Of a stretch of 64,000 nucleotides of DNA, positions 45,245 to 54,629 are shown in pieces; position 1 is the first letter of the stretch, and each line of letters begins with the position of its first letter. The stretch is from Roseibium aggregatum IAM 12614 (lineage in GTDB: Bacteria; Pseudomonadota; Alphaproteobacteria; Rhizobiales; Stappiaceae), in contig NZ_AAUW01000013.1 in assembly GCF_000168975.1 (NCBI RefSeq), positions 62,001 through 126,000 of the forward strand, read 5' to 3'. The position numbers were made by a program, and so were the translations under genes. The notes beneath the pieces were generated by a model, which was not told where the DNA came from, searched no databases, and saw only the letters and a program-made list of their open reading frames with translations.

Positions 45245-47830
45245 CTAGTACCGCTTCAGCAGCCGCTCCAGATAATCGAGCTCGAGCTGCGGCCGGGACG
45301 GATCTGAGAAACGGCGGCGGAGCTCTTCCAGGATCCGGCGGGCCCGCTGCACGTCGATCTCGTCCGGGATACGCACCCGGTTGTTGAAATCCGGGCCTTC
45401 GGTGCGCCGCGGGCGGCCAAGCGGGTCCTCGTCCATCGGCGAGGGACCGTTGGGCGAGCCCGCACCTTCACCCTGGCCCATCATCTGCTCGGTGAGGCCT
45501 TGTGCGCCACGCCGCAGCGCGTCGAGGGCATCGCCTTGCTCGCCAAGCGCCTGCTGACCCTGACCTTCACCCAGGGACTGCTGCGCCTCGCCCATGGATT
45601 CGCCCGCCTCGCCGAGCGCCTGGTTCTGGCCCATGCCGTTCTGGCTGAGCTGATCCATGAGTTCCTGAAGCTGCTGCGCCAGCTCACCCTGGCCTTCCTG
45701 CAACTGCTGCAGCATCTGCTCAAGCTGTTCCTGGGTCAGTTGCTGGCCCTGACCTTGCTGCTGCTGTTGCCCGGGCTGCTGTTGCTGGCCACGGCGCTGT
45801 TGCTGCTGGTCCTGGTTGAACTTGTGGGTCTCGTCCATCAGCTGCTGTTGTCGCTGGATCATTTCACCAAGCTGGTTGAGCATTTCCATCATTTCGCTGG
45901 ACATGCTGTTGGGCATCATCTGCGGGCGGCCGGCCTGCAGGTTTTCCAGCATCTGCTGCATCTGTGCCAGCAGTTCGCGAGCGGCATCGCGCGAACCGGT
46001 GCGCGCCAGTTCCTCGATGCGGTCCAGCATTTCGCTCAGATCCTGCTCGCTCAAGGTCTGCTGATTGCCATCAAAGGGCTGCATGGCCTGCGGGTTCTGG
46101 CGCATCTGCTCGGCCAGCGCCTGCATGTATTCGTTCAAAGCTTCGCGCAGTTGCTGGGTCAGCTTTGCGATTTCCTCGTCGCTCGCCCCTTCCTCCAGCG
46201 CCTTGCGCAGGGCTTCCTGGGCATCGCGCAGCTTGCGTTCGGCTGCCGACAGGTCACCATCCTCGATCGACAGGGCCAGATCCCACAGAAGCGGCAACAG
46301 GGCTTTCAGCTCCTCATCGGTTCGGGCATTCACCAGAGCCCCATAGGCAAAACGCATGCCCAGGTAGTTGCGCGGCTTGAAGTCGAACATTTCCGGCGCC
46401 AGCATCAGGGCGTCGAACGCGATGATGACCTGATCCTGGCTTTCGGCATCGAGCGCCAGATTGCGGCGCTGCTCGACAACGGCGCGTGCCAGAGGCTTGC
46501 CGAAGCGGCGCTGGGGCAGGGTGATGCGATAGGCAGGCGACAGGCCTTCCTGGCCCGCCTGATCGCGTGCAAGCAGCGACAGGTTGACCTCAGAGCCTGC
46601 CCAGGGATGGGACGTCAGATCCCGGATGGTTTCCGCGGTCTTGGCCGTTCCGGCACGCGCCGGCAGCGACAATGGAAACTGGGGAGCCTCCACAAGCGGC
46701 CTGGGTGCCCGGTTGTCGTGATCCGGATTGGGAAGCGGAGCGATGCGGGCTTCGGCCGCCACGACGCCGTAGTCGTCATTGACCAGATAGGAAAACTTGA
46801 GCGCGCCGCTGAGCTGTTCTTCAGGATCGTCCGTCAAGCGGATACTCGGCGCATCATCCGGCTTCACCGCAAAGACGTAGCTCAACAGAGGCTCTTCCCC
46901 GTTAAGCAGCTCGACGATACCGGTGGTTTCCAGTTCGAGCCGGCGTTCGACCGGCAGAAGCGCCTTCAGGTCCGGGTCTTCGTTCTCCGTGCCGAGCTCG
47001 GGTTCGATCACCTTTGGCTCGGTGTCTTCCGCGCGGGCATAGGTCATCTTGAGATCGCGTGCACCCTGGGTGCGAACCACAAGTATGGAGCCTTCCGGCA
47101 CCGAGATCGGCGTGCCGGGATCGCGCAACTGGGCACTTTCACCCGTCAGATAAATCGGCGGCTCGCTGGTGTAGAGCGGCGGCGTGACCCAGGCATCGAG
47201 ACGGCTGGGAGCTTCCACGGTCTTAAACGGGTTCTGGAAGGCCGAAACCAGCCGGCCGAAATGATCGCCACTGGCTGTCGAAAAGCCGATCAGAAGCACG
47301 CTGGCAGCCAGAACACGAAGCGCCCAGGGATCGCGGCGGAAGGCCTGCGGATCCGGCGCCTTGGAGCGGATGGCGGCAACAGCTTCTGCCGTGCGCCGCT
47401 GGTGCAGAGCCCAGATAGCCTGGCTTTCGCGGTCGCGCGCACCCACCGACAATTCGTCTTCCAGCGCGGTCAGCGGACGGTGGGTACGGCCGGAGGATTT
47501 TTCAACGCGGGCAAGCGCGTCCTCGCGTGTCGGCCAGGTCAGGCGGAAAAGATCCCGAGCCGCCCAGATGATGGCAGCGGCGAAGACAAGAAGACCGAGC
47601 GGTCCGGCCCAGGCTGGCAGCACCAGCCACAGACCGAGCCAGGAAAGCCCGACGAAGAGGCCAAACACCACAAACACCGGCAGCAGGGCGCGCCAGAGGC
47701 GTTCGATGAACAACGCACGGCGGCTCTGGCCCACCAGCTTGTCCAGCCGGGACCGGATCATAGCCCGCCAGCCGCTAGCTTCGGGAGAAATCTGACGGTC
47801 TTGATCGGGGTCGCTGTCGCTCGCGCTCAA
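45245..47830 (-). CDS. TIGR02302/DUF4175-type large membrane protein with a Gln-rich C-terminus
   Basis: About 861 residues. The most likely start is a TTG at 47830, five bases after GGAGG; a GTG at 47836 overlaps that site. Two membrane segments near residues 50-95 ('FGLFVGLSWLGLWLVLP' and the next) and one near 165 precede a long beta-rich region (about 200-450). Then comes a helical region, and from about 600 to 790 a low-complexity segment dominated by Gln, Met and Gly ('QQQQRRGQQQQPGQQQQQGQ'). The family is alphaproteobacterial, of unknown function, often beside lysA as here. The Gln-rich tract is probably disordered or forms an extended coiled structure. Confidence 0.85.
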   Translation of the reverse strand: MSASDSDPDQDRQISPEASGWRAMIRSRLDKLVGQSRRALFIERLWRALLPVFVVFGLFVGLSWLGLWLVLPAWAGPLGLLVFAAAIIWAARDLFRLTWPTREDALARVEKSSGRTHRPLTALEDELSVGARDRESQAIWALHQRRTAEAVAAIRSKAPDPQAFRRDPWALRVLAASVLLIGFSTASGDHFGRLVSAFQNPFKTVEAPSRLDAWVTPPLYTSEPPIYLTGESAQLRDPGTPISVPEGSILVVRTQGARDLKMTYARAEDTEPKVIEPELGTENEDPDLKALLPVERRLELETTGIVELLNGEEPLLSYVFAVKPDDAPSIRLTDDPEEQLSGALKFSYLVNDDYGVVAAEARIAPLPNPDHDNRAPRPLVEAPQFPLSLPARAGTAKTAETIRDLTSHPWAGSEVNLSLLARDQAGQEGLSPAYRITLPQRRFGKPLARAVVEQRRNLALDAESQDQVIIAFDALMLAPEMFDFKPRNYLGMRFAYGALVNARTDEELKALLPLLWDLALSIEDGDLSAAERKLRDAQEALRKALEEGASDEEIAKLTQQLREALNEYMQALAEQMRQNPQAMQPFDGNQQTLSEQDLSEMLDRIEELARTGSRDAARELLAQMQQMLENLQAGRPQMMPNSMSSEMMEMLNQLGEMIQRQQQLMDETHKFNQDQQQQRRGQQQQPGQQQQQGQGQQLTQEQLEQMLQQLQEGQGELAQQLQELMDQLSQNGMGQNQALGEAGESMGEAQQSLGEGQGQQALGEQGDALDALRRGAQGLTEQMMGQGEGAGSPNGPSPMDEDPLGRPRRTEGPDFNNRVRIPDEIDVQRARRILEELRRRFSDPSRPQLELDYLERLLKRY

Positions 47831-47968
47831 TGGCACCTCCGGTTTTGCCCCCCGAACTGCCCGTTTCGCCGGAAACGCAGCCCGCTGGACATGCCCACCT
47901 TACAATAAGGTGAGGCATAGCGAGCTGTCCGGCAACCTGTCGGTTCAACTAATTGTCGGCCGATTTGT

Positions 47969-49243
47969 TCACGAACCCTTGAGCCAATCCGGAATCCGGT
48001 CCAGACCGAGCAGATCTTCGTAGCTTGTCCGCGGCCGGATAACGGCAAATTGGTCTGCATTTACCAGTACTTCGGGCACCAGCAGGCGCGTATTGTAGGT
48101 GCAGGACTGGACCGCGCCATAAGCGCCGGCCGAATAGACCGCCAGCATTTCCCCGGCCTTTACACTGGGCATATCCCGGTTCTGGGCGAGAAAATCACCG
48201 GTTTCACACACCGGACCGACGATGTCGGCCTTGATTCGGTCTGTTTCTTCCGCCGGTTCACGCACCGGACGCACCTCGTGATAGGCTTCGTAAAGCGTCG
48301 GCCGGATGAGATCGTTCATGGCCGCATCGACAATGACGAATTTCTTGTCGGCGCCATCCTTCACGTAGATGACCTCGGTCACCAGGATACCGGCATTGCC
48401 CGCAATCATGCGGCCCGGCTCGAACATGACCATGCAGTCCAGTTCGCGCACGTGCTTCTTGACCACCTGCGCATAGGCATCTGGATGCGGCGGCGGGTTG
48501 TTGTCGGTGATATAGGGAATGCCCAGGCCGCCGCCGAGATCGACATGATCGATCGTATGGCCCTGGGAGCGCAGATCCGCGATCAGGTCGCCCAGGCGCG
48601 CAAACGCATTGTCGAAGGGCTCCAGCTCCGTGATCTGCGAACCGATGTGCATGTCGATACCGGTGACCTTGATGCCGGGCAGAGCCGCTGCCTCGGCATA
48701 AACGTCGCGGGCGCGCTGCCAGGGAATGCCGAACTTGTTCTCGGCCTTGCCGGTCGCAATCTTGGCGTGGGTCTTGGCGTCGACATCCGGGTTGATGCGC
48801 ATGGACACCCGCGCGGTCTTGCCCATCTCGCTGGCCACCCTGGAAAGCTGGCGCAACTCAGGTTCGGATTCGACGTTGAAGCACAGGATGTCTTCCTGCA
48901 GCGCATAGGCCTGTTCGGCCTCGGTCTTGCCGACACCGGAAAAGACGATCTTCGACGCGGGAACGCCGGCTGCCCGCGCGCGCCGCAATTCGCCTTCCGA
49001 GACCACGTCCATGCCGGCGCCAAGCTGTGCAAGCGTCTTCAGCACTGCCTGGTTGGAATTTGCCTTCATCGCGTAGCAGACCAGCGACGGGATATCGCTG
49101 AACGCGGCGGCAAACACCTGGTAGTGACGGGTCAGCGTCGCCGTGGAATAACAATAGAACGGCGTCCCGACCTCACGCGCGATCGTTTCGATCGGCACGT
49201 CTTCGGCAAACAATTCGCCATTCTTGTAATCGAAGTGATGCAA
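47969..49243 (-). CDS. lysA: Diaminopimelate decarboxylase
   Basis: 424 residues from a TTG at 49243 (GAGGG seven bases ahead), which gives the family start 'HHFDYKNGELFAEDV'; an in-frame ATG at 49333 would add 30 atypical residues. The PLP Schiff-base Lys60 is in 'LVCYAMKANSNQAV', the glycine loop is 'DHVDLGGGLGIPY', and the cross-subunit Cys is in 'VGPVCETGDFLA'. It decarboxylates meso-diaminopimelate to lysine. It is followed by the TIGR02302-type gene and preceded by the lptM-like lipoprotein gene on the same strand. Confidence 0.94.
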   Translation of the reverse strand: MHHFDYKNGELFAEDVPIETIAREVGTPFYCYSTATLTRHYQVFAAAFSDIPSLVCYAMKANSNQAVLKTLAQLGAGMDVVSEGELRRARAAGVPASKIVFSGVGKTEAEQAYALQEDILCFNVESEPELRQLSRVASEMGKTARVSMRINPDVDAKTHAKIATGKAENKFGIPWQRARDVYAEAAALPGIKVTGIDMHIGSQITELEPFDNAFARLGDLIADLRSQGHTIDHVDLGGGLGIPYITDNNPPPHPDAYAQVVKKHVRELDCMVMFEPGRMIAGNAGILVTEVIYVKDGADKKFVIVDAAMNDLIRPTLYEAYHEVRPVREPAEETDRIKADIVGPVCETGDFLAQNRDMPSVKAGEMLAVYSAGAYGAVQSCTYNTRLLVPEVLVNADQFAVIRPRTSYEDLLGLDRIPDWLKGS

Positions 49244-49399
49244 GGGAAGGCCCTCATGCGGCTGGATCAGGTTCAGTGCCCGGCAGGTGACCGGACCGTG
49301 CGACAACTGATCGGCATTGAAACGATGGAGCATCCCGGGTGCCTCGGCACATCCGGCTTGGCTCCGCTGCGCAGCCGGATATTCCGCTGCGCCTGTGGT

Positions 49400-49612
49400 T
49401 TATCGGATCAGAAAATCCAGGAAAAAGGACTTGTCGCTCTCCGGGGCCTCGGGCTGAACCGGAGCTGCCACGGCGGGATCAACCGCGGTGTCCGCCTGCT
49501 CAACAGGCATCCCCGGAGTGTCCAGCCCGCCCTTGCGGCCACACCCTGCCAGGGTCACGCTCAGGCAAAGACCGACCAGAGCCAGGGTTTTGAACCGCAT
49601 TGTCATCACCAT
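49400..49612 (-). CDS. lptM: Small LptM-like lipoprotein
   Basis: About 70 residues; the start may be any of three closely spaced ATGs (49612, 49606, 49600). A lipoprotein signal peptide ends in the lipobox 'LAGCGRKG' (lipid on the Cys). The 'GCG-x-KG' start of the mature protein is typical of the LptM (formerly YifL) family, which in E. coli helps oxidative maturation of the LPS translocon LptD. The rest is Pro/Ala/Asp-rich with a hydrophobic end 'KSFFLDFLIR'. Position just ahead of lysA is common for this family. Confidence 0.72.
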   Translation of the reverse strand: MVMTMRFKTLALVGLCLSVTLAGCGRKGGLDTPGMPVEQADTAVDPAVAAPVQPEAPESDKSFFLDFLIR

Positions 49613-49762
49613 TATGCCTTTTAGGATCGACTGCCCCGCGCCCGGGCGGACGCGGGAGTTTTTACAAAGTCACACGCTGGTCCTTCTCCTCGCATGACAC
49701 GGCGCTTTCGGCAAGACCAGTTCGCGCCGTGCCGTGGCTGAGAGCGGACCTTCAGCAGGCCA

Positions 49763-51148
49763 TCAGGCCTTGGCCAGGTCCTTCAGCCAGCGGCGCGCCT
49801 GCTTGCGCACGTTTACGGGCGACGTGCCGCCATAGCTGGTGCGGCTGCGCACGGATTTGTCGACGGACAGCACCTGGAAGATCTCGTTGGTGATCTTCGG
49901 CTCCACCGCCTGCATCTCTTCCAGCGAGACCTTGTGCAGCTCGATGCCCTTGTCAACGGCAATCGCCACGATGCGGCCGGTCACGTGATGGGCATCTCGG
50001 AACGGCAGGCCGAGAACGCGCACCAGCCAGTCGGCCAGGTCCGTCGCGGTGGAATAGCCCGAGCCTGCGGCTTTTTTCAGCGCCTTGGTGACGGGCTCCA
50101 GATCGCGGATCATGCCGGTCATCGCCGCAAGCGCCAGGGAAACACTGGCCAGGCCGTCGAAAGCCTGTTCCTTGTCTTCCTGCATGTCCTTGGAATAGGC
50201 AAGCGGCAGGCCCTTCATCATCACCAGAAGCGCTTGCAGTGAACCGTAGATACGGCCGGACTTTGCACGCACCAGTTCCGCTGCATCCGGGTTCTTCTTC
50301 TGCGGCATGATCGAAGAGCCGGTCGAGAACTTGTCGGACAGTTTGACGAAGCCGAACTGCGCCGAGCACCAGATGACGATTTCCTCGGCAAGGCGTGACA
50401 GATGCATGGCTGTAAGGGAAGCTGCCGCCAGCGCCTCGATGACGAAATCGCGGTCGGACACGGCGTCGAGCGAGTTTGCCGACGGCCGGTCGAAGCCGAG
50501 CGCCTTGGCGGTCATGTGCCGGTCGATCGGGAAGGACGTGCCGGCCAGCGCGGCTGCACCAAGCGGGCATTCGTTCATACGCTTGCGGGCATCGCGCACA
50601 CGGCCGCGGTCACGGCCGAACATTTCGACATAGGCCAGCATGTGATGGCCGAAGGTCACCGGCTGGGCGGATTGCAGGTGCGTGAAACCGGGCATGACGT
50701 CGGCGGCATGCGTTTCCGCCTTTTCCGCCAGCGCCTGCATCAGGTCACCGAGCTGATCATCGAGCGTGTCGAGCGTGTCACGCACCCACAGACGGAAATC
50801 GGTCGCCACCTGATCGTTGCGCGAGCGCGCGGTGTGCAAGCGCCCGGCCGCCGGGCCGATCAGCTCGGCAAGGCGCGCCTCGATATTCATGTGAATGTCT
50901 TCAAGCGCACGGGAAAACTTGAACTCGCCGCTTTCGATCTCTGACAGGATTGTGTCTAGACCTTGAACAATCTTGTCGGCATCGTCCCGCGTCACAATGT
51001 CTTTTTCGGCCAGCATGCGCACATGGGCTTTCGAGCCGTCGATGTCCTGCTTATATAGCTTCCGGTCGAAGTCGATGGAGGCGTTGATCTCCTCCATGAT
51101 GGCGTCCGGTCCCTCAGCGAACCGGCCTCCCCACATGCGATTGCTCAT
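49763..51148 (-). CDS. argH: Argininosuccinate lyase
   Basis: 461 residues, standard length. Fumarase-superfamily signature '[18 protein letters not shown]' near residue 280 contains the catalytic Ser loop. '[18 protein letters not shown]' and '[18 protein letters not shown]' supply the other two conserved regions, including the catalytic His. It splits argininosuccinate into arginine and fumarate, the last step of arginine synthesis. It is divergent from tlpA with a 42-base gap, so the two promoters must overlap. Confidence 0.96.
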   Translation of the reverse strand: MSNRMWGGRFAEGPDAIMEEINASIDFDRKLYKQDIDGSKAHVRMLAEKDIVTRDDADKIVQGLDTILSEIESGEFKFSRALEDIHMNIEARLAELIGPAAGRLHTARSRNDQVATDFRLWVRDTLDTLDDQLGDLMQALAEKAETHAADVMPGFTHLQSAQPVTFGHHMLAYVEMFGRDRGRVRDARKRMNECPLGAAALAGTSFPIDRHMTAKALGFDRPSANSLDAVSDRDFVIEALAAASLTAMHLSRLAEEIVIWCSAQFGFVKLSDKFSTGSSIMPQKKNPDAAELVRAKSGRIYGSLQALLVMMKGLPLAYSKDMQEDKEQAFDGLASVSLALAAMTGMIRDLEPVTKALKKAAGSGYSTATDLADWLVRVLGLPFRDAHHVTGRIVAIAVDKGIELHKVSLEEMQAVEPKITNEIFQVLSVDKSVRSRTSYGGTSPVNVRKQARRWLKDLAKA

Positions 51149-51190
51149 GTCCTGTCCCTTAGAAGGCGCCCCCTTGCGGGGTGTGAACGA

Positions 51191-51853
51191 ATGACAAAGC
51201 CAACCGAACCAGCAAAATCCAACAGACGCGGCATTATTGCCGCCGGGCTTGCGGGCGCAGTGGCCGCCGTAGCGGCTCTATACGTGATCGCTGGACCGAA
51301 TGGCAACATCGCCGGTGCGCAAAGCTGTTCGGCAGCACTCGATTTGGCTGCCGCCGCCAAGCCTTTTGCCACGGGAGAGGTGGCCGCCTTCCTGCCGGCG
51401 AGCGCACCGCTGGACCTTCAGCACCTGACGTTCAAGGGCCCGGACGACAAGCAGATGGCGCTGTCGGATTTCGGTGGCAAGACCGTTCTCCTCAATCTCT
51501 GGGCAACCTGGTGCGCACCGTGCCGGAAGGAAATGCCGGCGCTGGATGAACTTCAGGCGGAAATGGGGAACGAGACCTTCGAGGTGGTCGCGGTCAATCT
51601 CGACCGGGGCGGGCCGGAAAAACCGAAAGACTTTTTGAACGAGGTCGGCGTCGGCAACCTCGCCTTCTATCAGGACAGTTCGAACGATCTTCTGAAGGAC
51701 CTGCGCAAGGTTGCCCGGGCAACCGGCCTGCCGACAACCATTCTGGTAAGCCCGAAGGGCTGCGAGATCGGCACCATGTACGGCCCTGCCGAGTGGGCCT
51801 CCGGCGAGGCCAAGGCGCTTATTAAAAACGCAATGGCGGCCCCGGACGCCTGA
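51191..51853 (+). CDS. tlpA: TlpA-type membrane-anchored thiol:disulfide oxidoreductase
   Basis: 220 residues. One N-terminal membrane anchor (about 13-35) holds a periplasmic thioredoxin domain with active site '[14 protein letters not shown]' (about residue 108). The N-terminal extension '[20 protein letters not shown]' with one extra Cys is typical of alphaproteobacterial TlpA. The protein keeps periplasmic copper-binding and cytochrome-oxidase assembly proteins reduced. Divergent from argH. Confidence 0.9.
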   Translation: MTKPTEPAKSNRRGIIAAGLAGAVAAVAALYVIAGPNGNIAGAQSCSAALDLAAAAKPFATGEVAAFLPASAPLDLQHLTFKGPDDKQMALSDFGGKTVLLNLWATWCAPCRKEMPALDELQAEMGNETFEVVAVNLDRGGPEKPKDFLNEVGVGNLAFYQDSSNDLLKDLRKVARATGLPTTILVSPKGCEIGTMYGPAEWASGEAKALIKNAMAAPDA

Positions 51854-51926
51854 CGTCCGGCTGCCGCCAGAGATGAGAATATCTAAGACCTTCGGGGAAC
51901 CGGTGGAAGTGTGATCTTCCGCCGGA

Positions 51927-52139
51927 TCAGACGCTGATATCGACTGCGTTGCCCAGACCCGGAATACGGCGGGATTCGCGCCGGTCTTCTTCCTGCGTCG
52001 CCTGCGCCTTCTCCAGCCGCTCGGCAACCTGGCGCTCCTGCTGGTTCTGGTCTTTGACCGCATTGGCAGCAAGTTCGCTACGAACACTTGCAGCGCTGTA
52101 GGCAGCCGAGGAAGAGGAACTGTCGATAGCACTCGGCAT
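51927..52139 (-). CDS. Small Ser/Ala/Glu-rich protein with a 'VDIS' C-terminus (first of three)
   Basis: 70 residues, with a clear AAGGAG nine bases ahead of the ATG. It has no signal peptide or membrane segment. The N-terminus is Ser/Ala-rich, the middle is a charged helix with Gln/Glu/Arg ('QNQQERQVAERLEKAQATQE'), and it ends 'GLGNAVDISV'. This ending resembles those of the next two genes ('QVNILA', 'GGQVDVSA'). I do not recognise a named family with confidence. See the finding on the trio. Confidence 0.65.
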   Translation of the reverse strand: MPSAIDSSSSSAAYSAASVRSELAANAVKDQNQQERQVAERLEKAQATQEEDRRESRRIPGLGNAVDISV

Positions 52140-52275
52140 GATGGGTTACTCCTTCGCCGTGGTGATGAGGCTTGTCCGTGGCCGAGGTTCACCCGTCATC
52201 CTGACACTCGGGTGCATCGGCTTTTTGTTCGTTCGTCTTGCGCTTGCAGATAGCCCGTCCGGGTCCTGCGCCGCA

Positions 52276-52536
52276 TCAGGCCAGGATGTTGACCTGAACG
52301 CCCACGCCATTTTCCAGCTGGCGCGTTTCGGCACGATCTTCCAGTTGCTCAGCCTGCCGGCTCAGAAATTCTGCCCGGTTGGTGCTGAAGCTTGCCTGGC
52401 GCTGAGCGATCTCGGCGGCCGCTTCGGAGCGCTTTGTCTTGAACGCTTCAGCTTGCTCTGCAACCTGGTTCGCACGCGCGTTGGTCGTGTTCGGCTGAAA
52501 CGCCTGGGATGATCCATATCCTATTGCATCTGGCAT
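52276..52536 (-). CDS. Small Gln/Ala/Arg-rich protein with a 'VNILA' C-terminus (second of three)
   Basis: 86 residues, with GGAG five bases ahead of the ATG. It is predicted to be almost entirely helical ('ARANQVAEQAEAFKTKRSEA', 'RQAEQLEDRAETRQLENG') and ends 'GVGVQVNILA'. No signal peptide. Same strand as its neighbours, 136 bases upstream of the first and 300 bases downstream of the third. The AT-rich region 52537-52780 should contain its promoter. Function not recognised. Confidence 0.65.
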   Translation of the reverse strand: MPDAIGYGSSQAFQPNTTNARANQVAEQAEAFKTKRSEAAAEIAQRQASFSTNRAEFLSRQAEQLEDRAETRQLENGVGVQVNILA

Positions 52537-52776
52537 CGTCGCTCCAATCCTTGGATACGATTTCGAAGATTACCATGCATGAAATAGCTGAATTCAAAGG
52601 TAAATTTCCAAAAGAACTCGCGCAGTTGCTGACTCTTTTGCTGATTTTATCGAAACAATTTACTTAAAACTTTACGGAATAAAGAATAACCATAGGAAGG
52701 ATCTGAACTTTCCGAAGCACCCTTCAAAGGACAAGTTGTGAGCGCAACCCGAAAAAAGATCCTCCGAAGTCCAACG
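52537..52776. other. AT-rich intergenic region
   Basis: Visibly poorer in G+C than the rest of the window, with runs such as AATTTACTTAAAACTTTACG. It lies upstream of the 86-residue small protein gene on the minus strand, and downstream of the YjfB-like gene's terminator. Probably a promoter region. No coding frame or RNA gene was recognised. Confidence 0.45.
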
Positions 52777-52815
52777 AAAACGGCCCGCGTGGAGCATTTC
52801 CGCGCGGGCCGTTAA
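52777..52815 (-). terminator. Rho-independent terminator after the YjfB-like gene
   Basis: On the minus strand AACGGCCCGCGCG ... CGCGGGCCGTT, followed by TTCGTTGG. It lies about 20 bases beyond the stop codon at 52837. It shows that the third small gene is transcribed separately from the other two. Confidence 0.82.
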
Positions 52816-52836
52816 GAAAATCGGAAAGGAAAAGGA

Positions 52837-53043
52837 TCAGGCGCTAACGTCCACCTGTCCGCCAAGACCGGGGGGCGGTGCGGCTTGCTGAGCCTGAAGA
52901 TTGTCGGCGCCCTGCTGCAGCAGCGCCACCAGATTGGCATCTTGCTGCGCGGCCATCTTCATCATCTTTGTCTGAAGCGTCTGGGCTGTCTGTGCCTGTT
53001 GCTGGGCCACGAAAGTGGTGGCTATGCCAACGCTGTCCATCAT
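52837..53043 (-). CDS. YjfB-like putative motility protein (third of the small trio)
   Basis: 68 residues from the ATG at 53043 (AGGAGTTA directly ahead). The pattern, a short N-terminus 'SVGIATTFVAQQQAQTAQTL', a helical middle with 'NLVALLQQGADNLQ' and the ending 'GLGGQVDVSA', fits the YjfB family of putative motility proteins (PF14070), whose function is not established. The other two proteins of the trio share only the ending and helical character. Confidence 0.68.
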   Translation of the reverse strand: MMDSVGIATTFVAQQQAQTAQTLQTKMMKMAAQQDANLVALLQQGADNLQAQQAAPPPGLGGQVDVSA

Positions 53044-53102
53044 TAACTCCTGAGGTTGTGGCCACACTACCCCCCTACCCTTAATCAGGTGTTAACGATG
53101 TG

Positions 53103-54593
53103 TCAGTCTCCCGCCCGCAGGACGCTGCGCCGAACCTTGCCGGACGGTGTGCGGGGCAACTGGTCCAGCACCTTGTACACTTTGGGGCGCTTGTATTCCG
53201 CCAGGTTTTCGGCCGCGAACGCGGCCAGGCGGTCGATATCCAGTTGACCGGGCAGGGCCGGCACCACAAAGGCCGTTATCAGGCTGACCCCCTCGCGTGC
53301 AAGCACCGCCGTCACGGCCACTTCCTGCACCTGCGGATCGGCGGCAAGAACCCGCTCCACTTCTTCCGGCGCCACCCGGTAACCGAAAGCGTTCATCAGA
53401 TCGTCGGCGCGGCCTTCATACCAGAAATAGCCGTCCTCATCCTGCCGCGCCCTGTCTCCGGTCAGGAACCAGTCGCCCCGGAACGCCGCCGCGGTTTCCT
53501 CGGCACGGTTCCAGTACCCCAGCATCAGGCCCGGTTCGTCCCTGTGAACAGCCAGCAGACCTGTTTCAGGTCCGGACACCGGCACCGGTGTGTCCTCCGC
53601 CTCGCTGAGGATGGCAACCTTCCGGCCCGCCTGTGGCTTGCCCGGCGAGCCCGGCTTGACCGGAACACTGGGGCCGCTGGAGAGATAGGTCGAGATCTCG
53701 CTCATGCCGAGCGCTTCATAGAGTTCGCGCCCGGAGTGCTCCGTCCACTCCCGGTAAAGGCTTGCCGGAAGTGCTTCACCGGCGGTCAGTCCGTGGCGCA
53801 GCTCGGGAAAGGACGCTGGAGAAACCGCGCCATACTTCAGGATACGCCGGTAGAGACTGGGCACGGCCGCAAAAAGCGTTGCGCGTGTATCGGTGATCAG
53901 GTCCGGCCAGAGGTCCGGGTCCCGCGGCCCGTCATAAACCACACTGGTGGCACCATTCGCCCAGGGGTCCATCAATCCGGCACCCAGCGTATAGGTCCAG
54001 TTGAACGCGCCGGCGTGCAGCAGCCGGTCGGACGCGCTGATGCCATACCAGCCTGCATACATGGGCCTGCGCGCACTGGCCGCGCGCTGCGCATGCAACA
54101 CGCCTTTCGGCGTACCGCTCGTGCCGGAGGTGTAGACAAGAAACGCCGGATCGTCTGCGTGGGTCTCCGCGAAGTCTCCAGGCTCTGCCTGCTTCAGTTC
54201 GACCAATGCCTCCGGATCCAGCAAGGTGGCGCTGCCCGCGTTCGGCAGCACGGTATGTCCGTCGTGCAGCACCATCCGGGCCCCGCTATCGGCAAGGATC
54301 GCGTCAGCTTCGGATGCTGTGAGCTGGGAAGAGGTCGGGATCGGCACAAAGCCGCCTGCGATGGCTCCGAAGAAGACCAGAGGAAAATCGCTGGAATGGC
54401 CGATCCTGAGAAGAATGCGGTCACCGGGCGAAAGACCCGTGGCGCGCAGACCCGTCGCAACCGAAAGAACGGTGCGCGTCAGCGTGCCATAGCTCCAGGT
54501 TTCCAGAAGGGCGCCGCCCGCGCCCACCAGTTCCAGCGCCGTCTTGCCCGGATCGGGGGCGGCGCTGGTCAGGCAATAGCGGGCAAGGTTCAT
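53103..54593 (-). CDS. ANL-superfamily acyl-CoA synthetase (benzoate-CoA-ligase-like)
   Basis: 496 residues. AMP-binding P-loop 'VYTSGTSGTPKGVLHAQR' near 153-170, adenine motif 'YEALGMSEISTYLSSGP', 'LTGDRARQDEDGYFWYEGR' (hinge and Asp), and the C-terminal catalytic Lys in 'TPSGKVRRSVL'. It activates a carboxylic acid as acyl-AMP and transfers it to CoA. The resemblance is to the benzoate-CoA ligase branch, but substrate specificity cannot be read. It stands 36 bases after hbd on the same strand, suggesting a shared transcript with the beta-oxidation and ETF genes. Confidence 0.88.
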   Translation of the reverse strand: MNLARYCLTSAAPDPGKTALELVGAGGALLETWSYGTLTRTVLSVATGLRATGLSPGDRILLRIGHSSDFPLVFFGAIAGGFVPIPTSSQLTASEADAILADSGARMVLHDGHTVLPNAGSATLLDPEALVELKQAEPGDFAETHADDPAFLVYTSGTSGTPKGVLHAQRAASARRPMYAGWYGISASDRLLHAGAFNWTYTLGAGLMDPWANGATSVVYDGPRDPDLWPDLITDTRATLFAAVPSLYRRILKYGAVSPASFPELRHGLTAGEALPASLYREWTEHSGRELYEALGMSEISTYLSSGPSVPVKPGSPGKPQAGRKVAILSEAEDTPVPVSGPETGLLAVHRDEPGLMLGYWNRAEETAAAFRGDWFLTGDRARQDEDGYFWYEGRADDLMNAFGYRVAPEEVERVLAADPQVQEVAVTAVLAREGVSLITAFVVPALPGQLDIDRLAAFAAENLAEYKRPKVYKVLDQLPRTPSGKVRRSVLRAGD

Positions 54594-54629
54594 GTGGTTC
54601 TGGCGCTTCTGCGGTGTCTGGCGACCCGG

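Noticed and set aside
45500..47908. 802-codon plus-strand frame opposite the TIGR02302-type gene
   Set aside because: Leu/His/Gln-rich shadow of the Gln-rich gene; the minus-strand product matches a known family and has a terminator in the right place.
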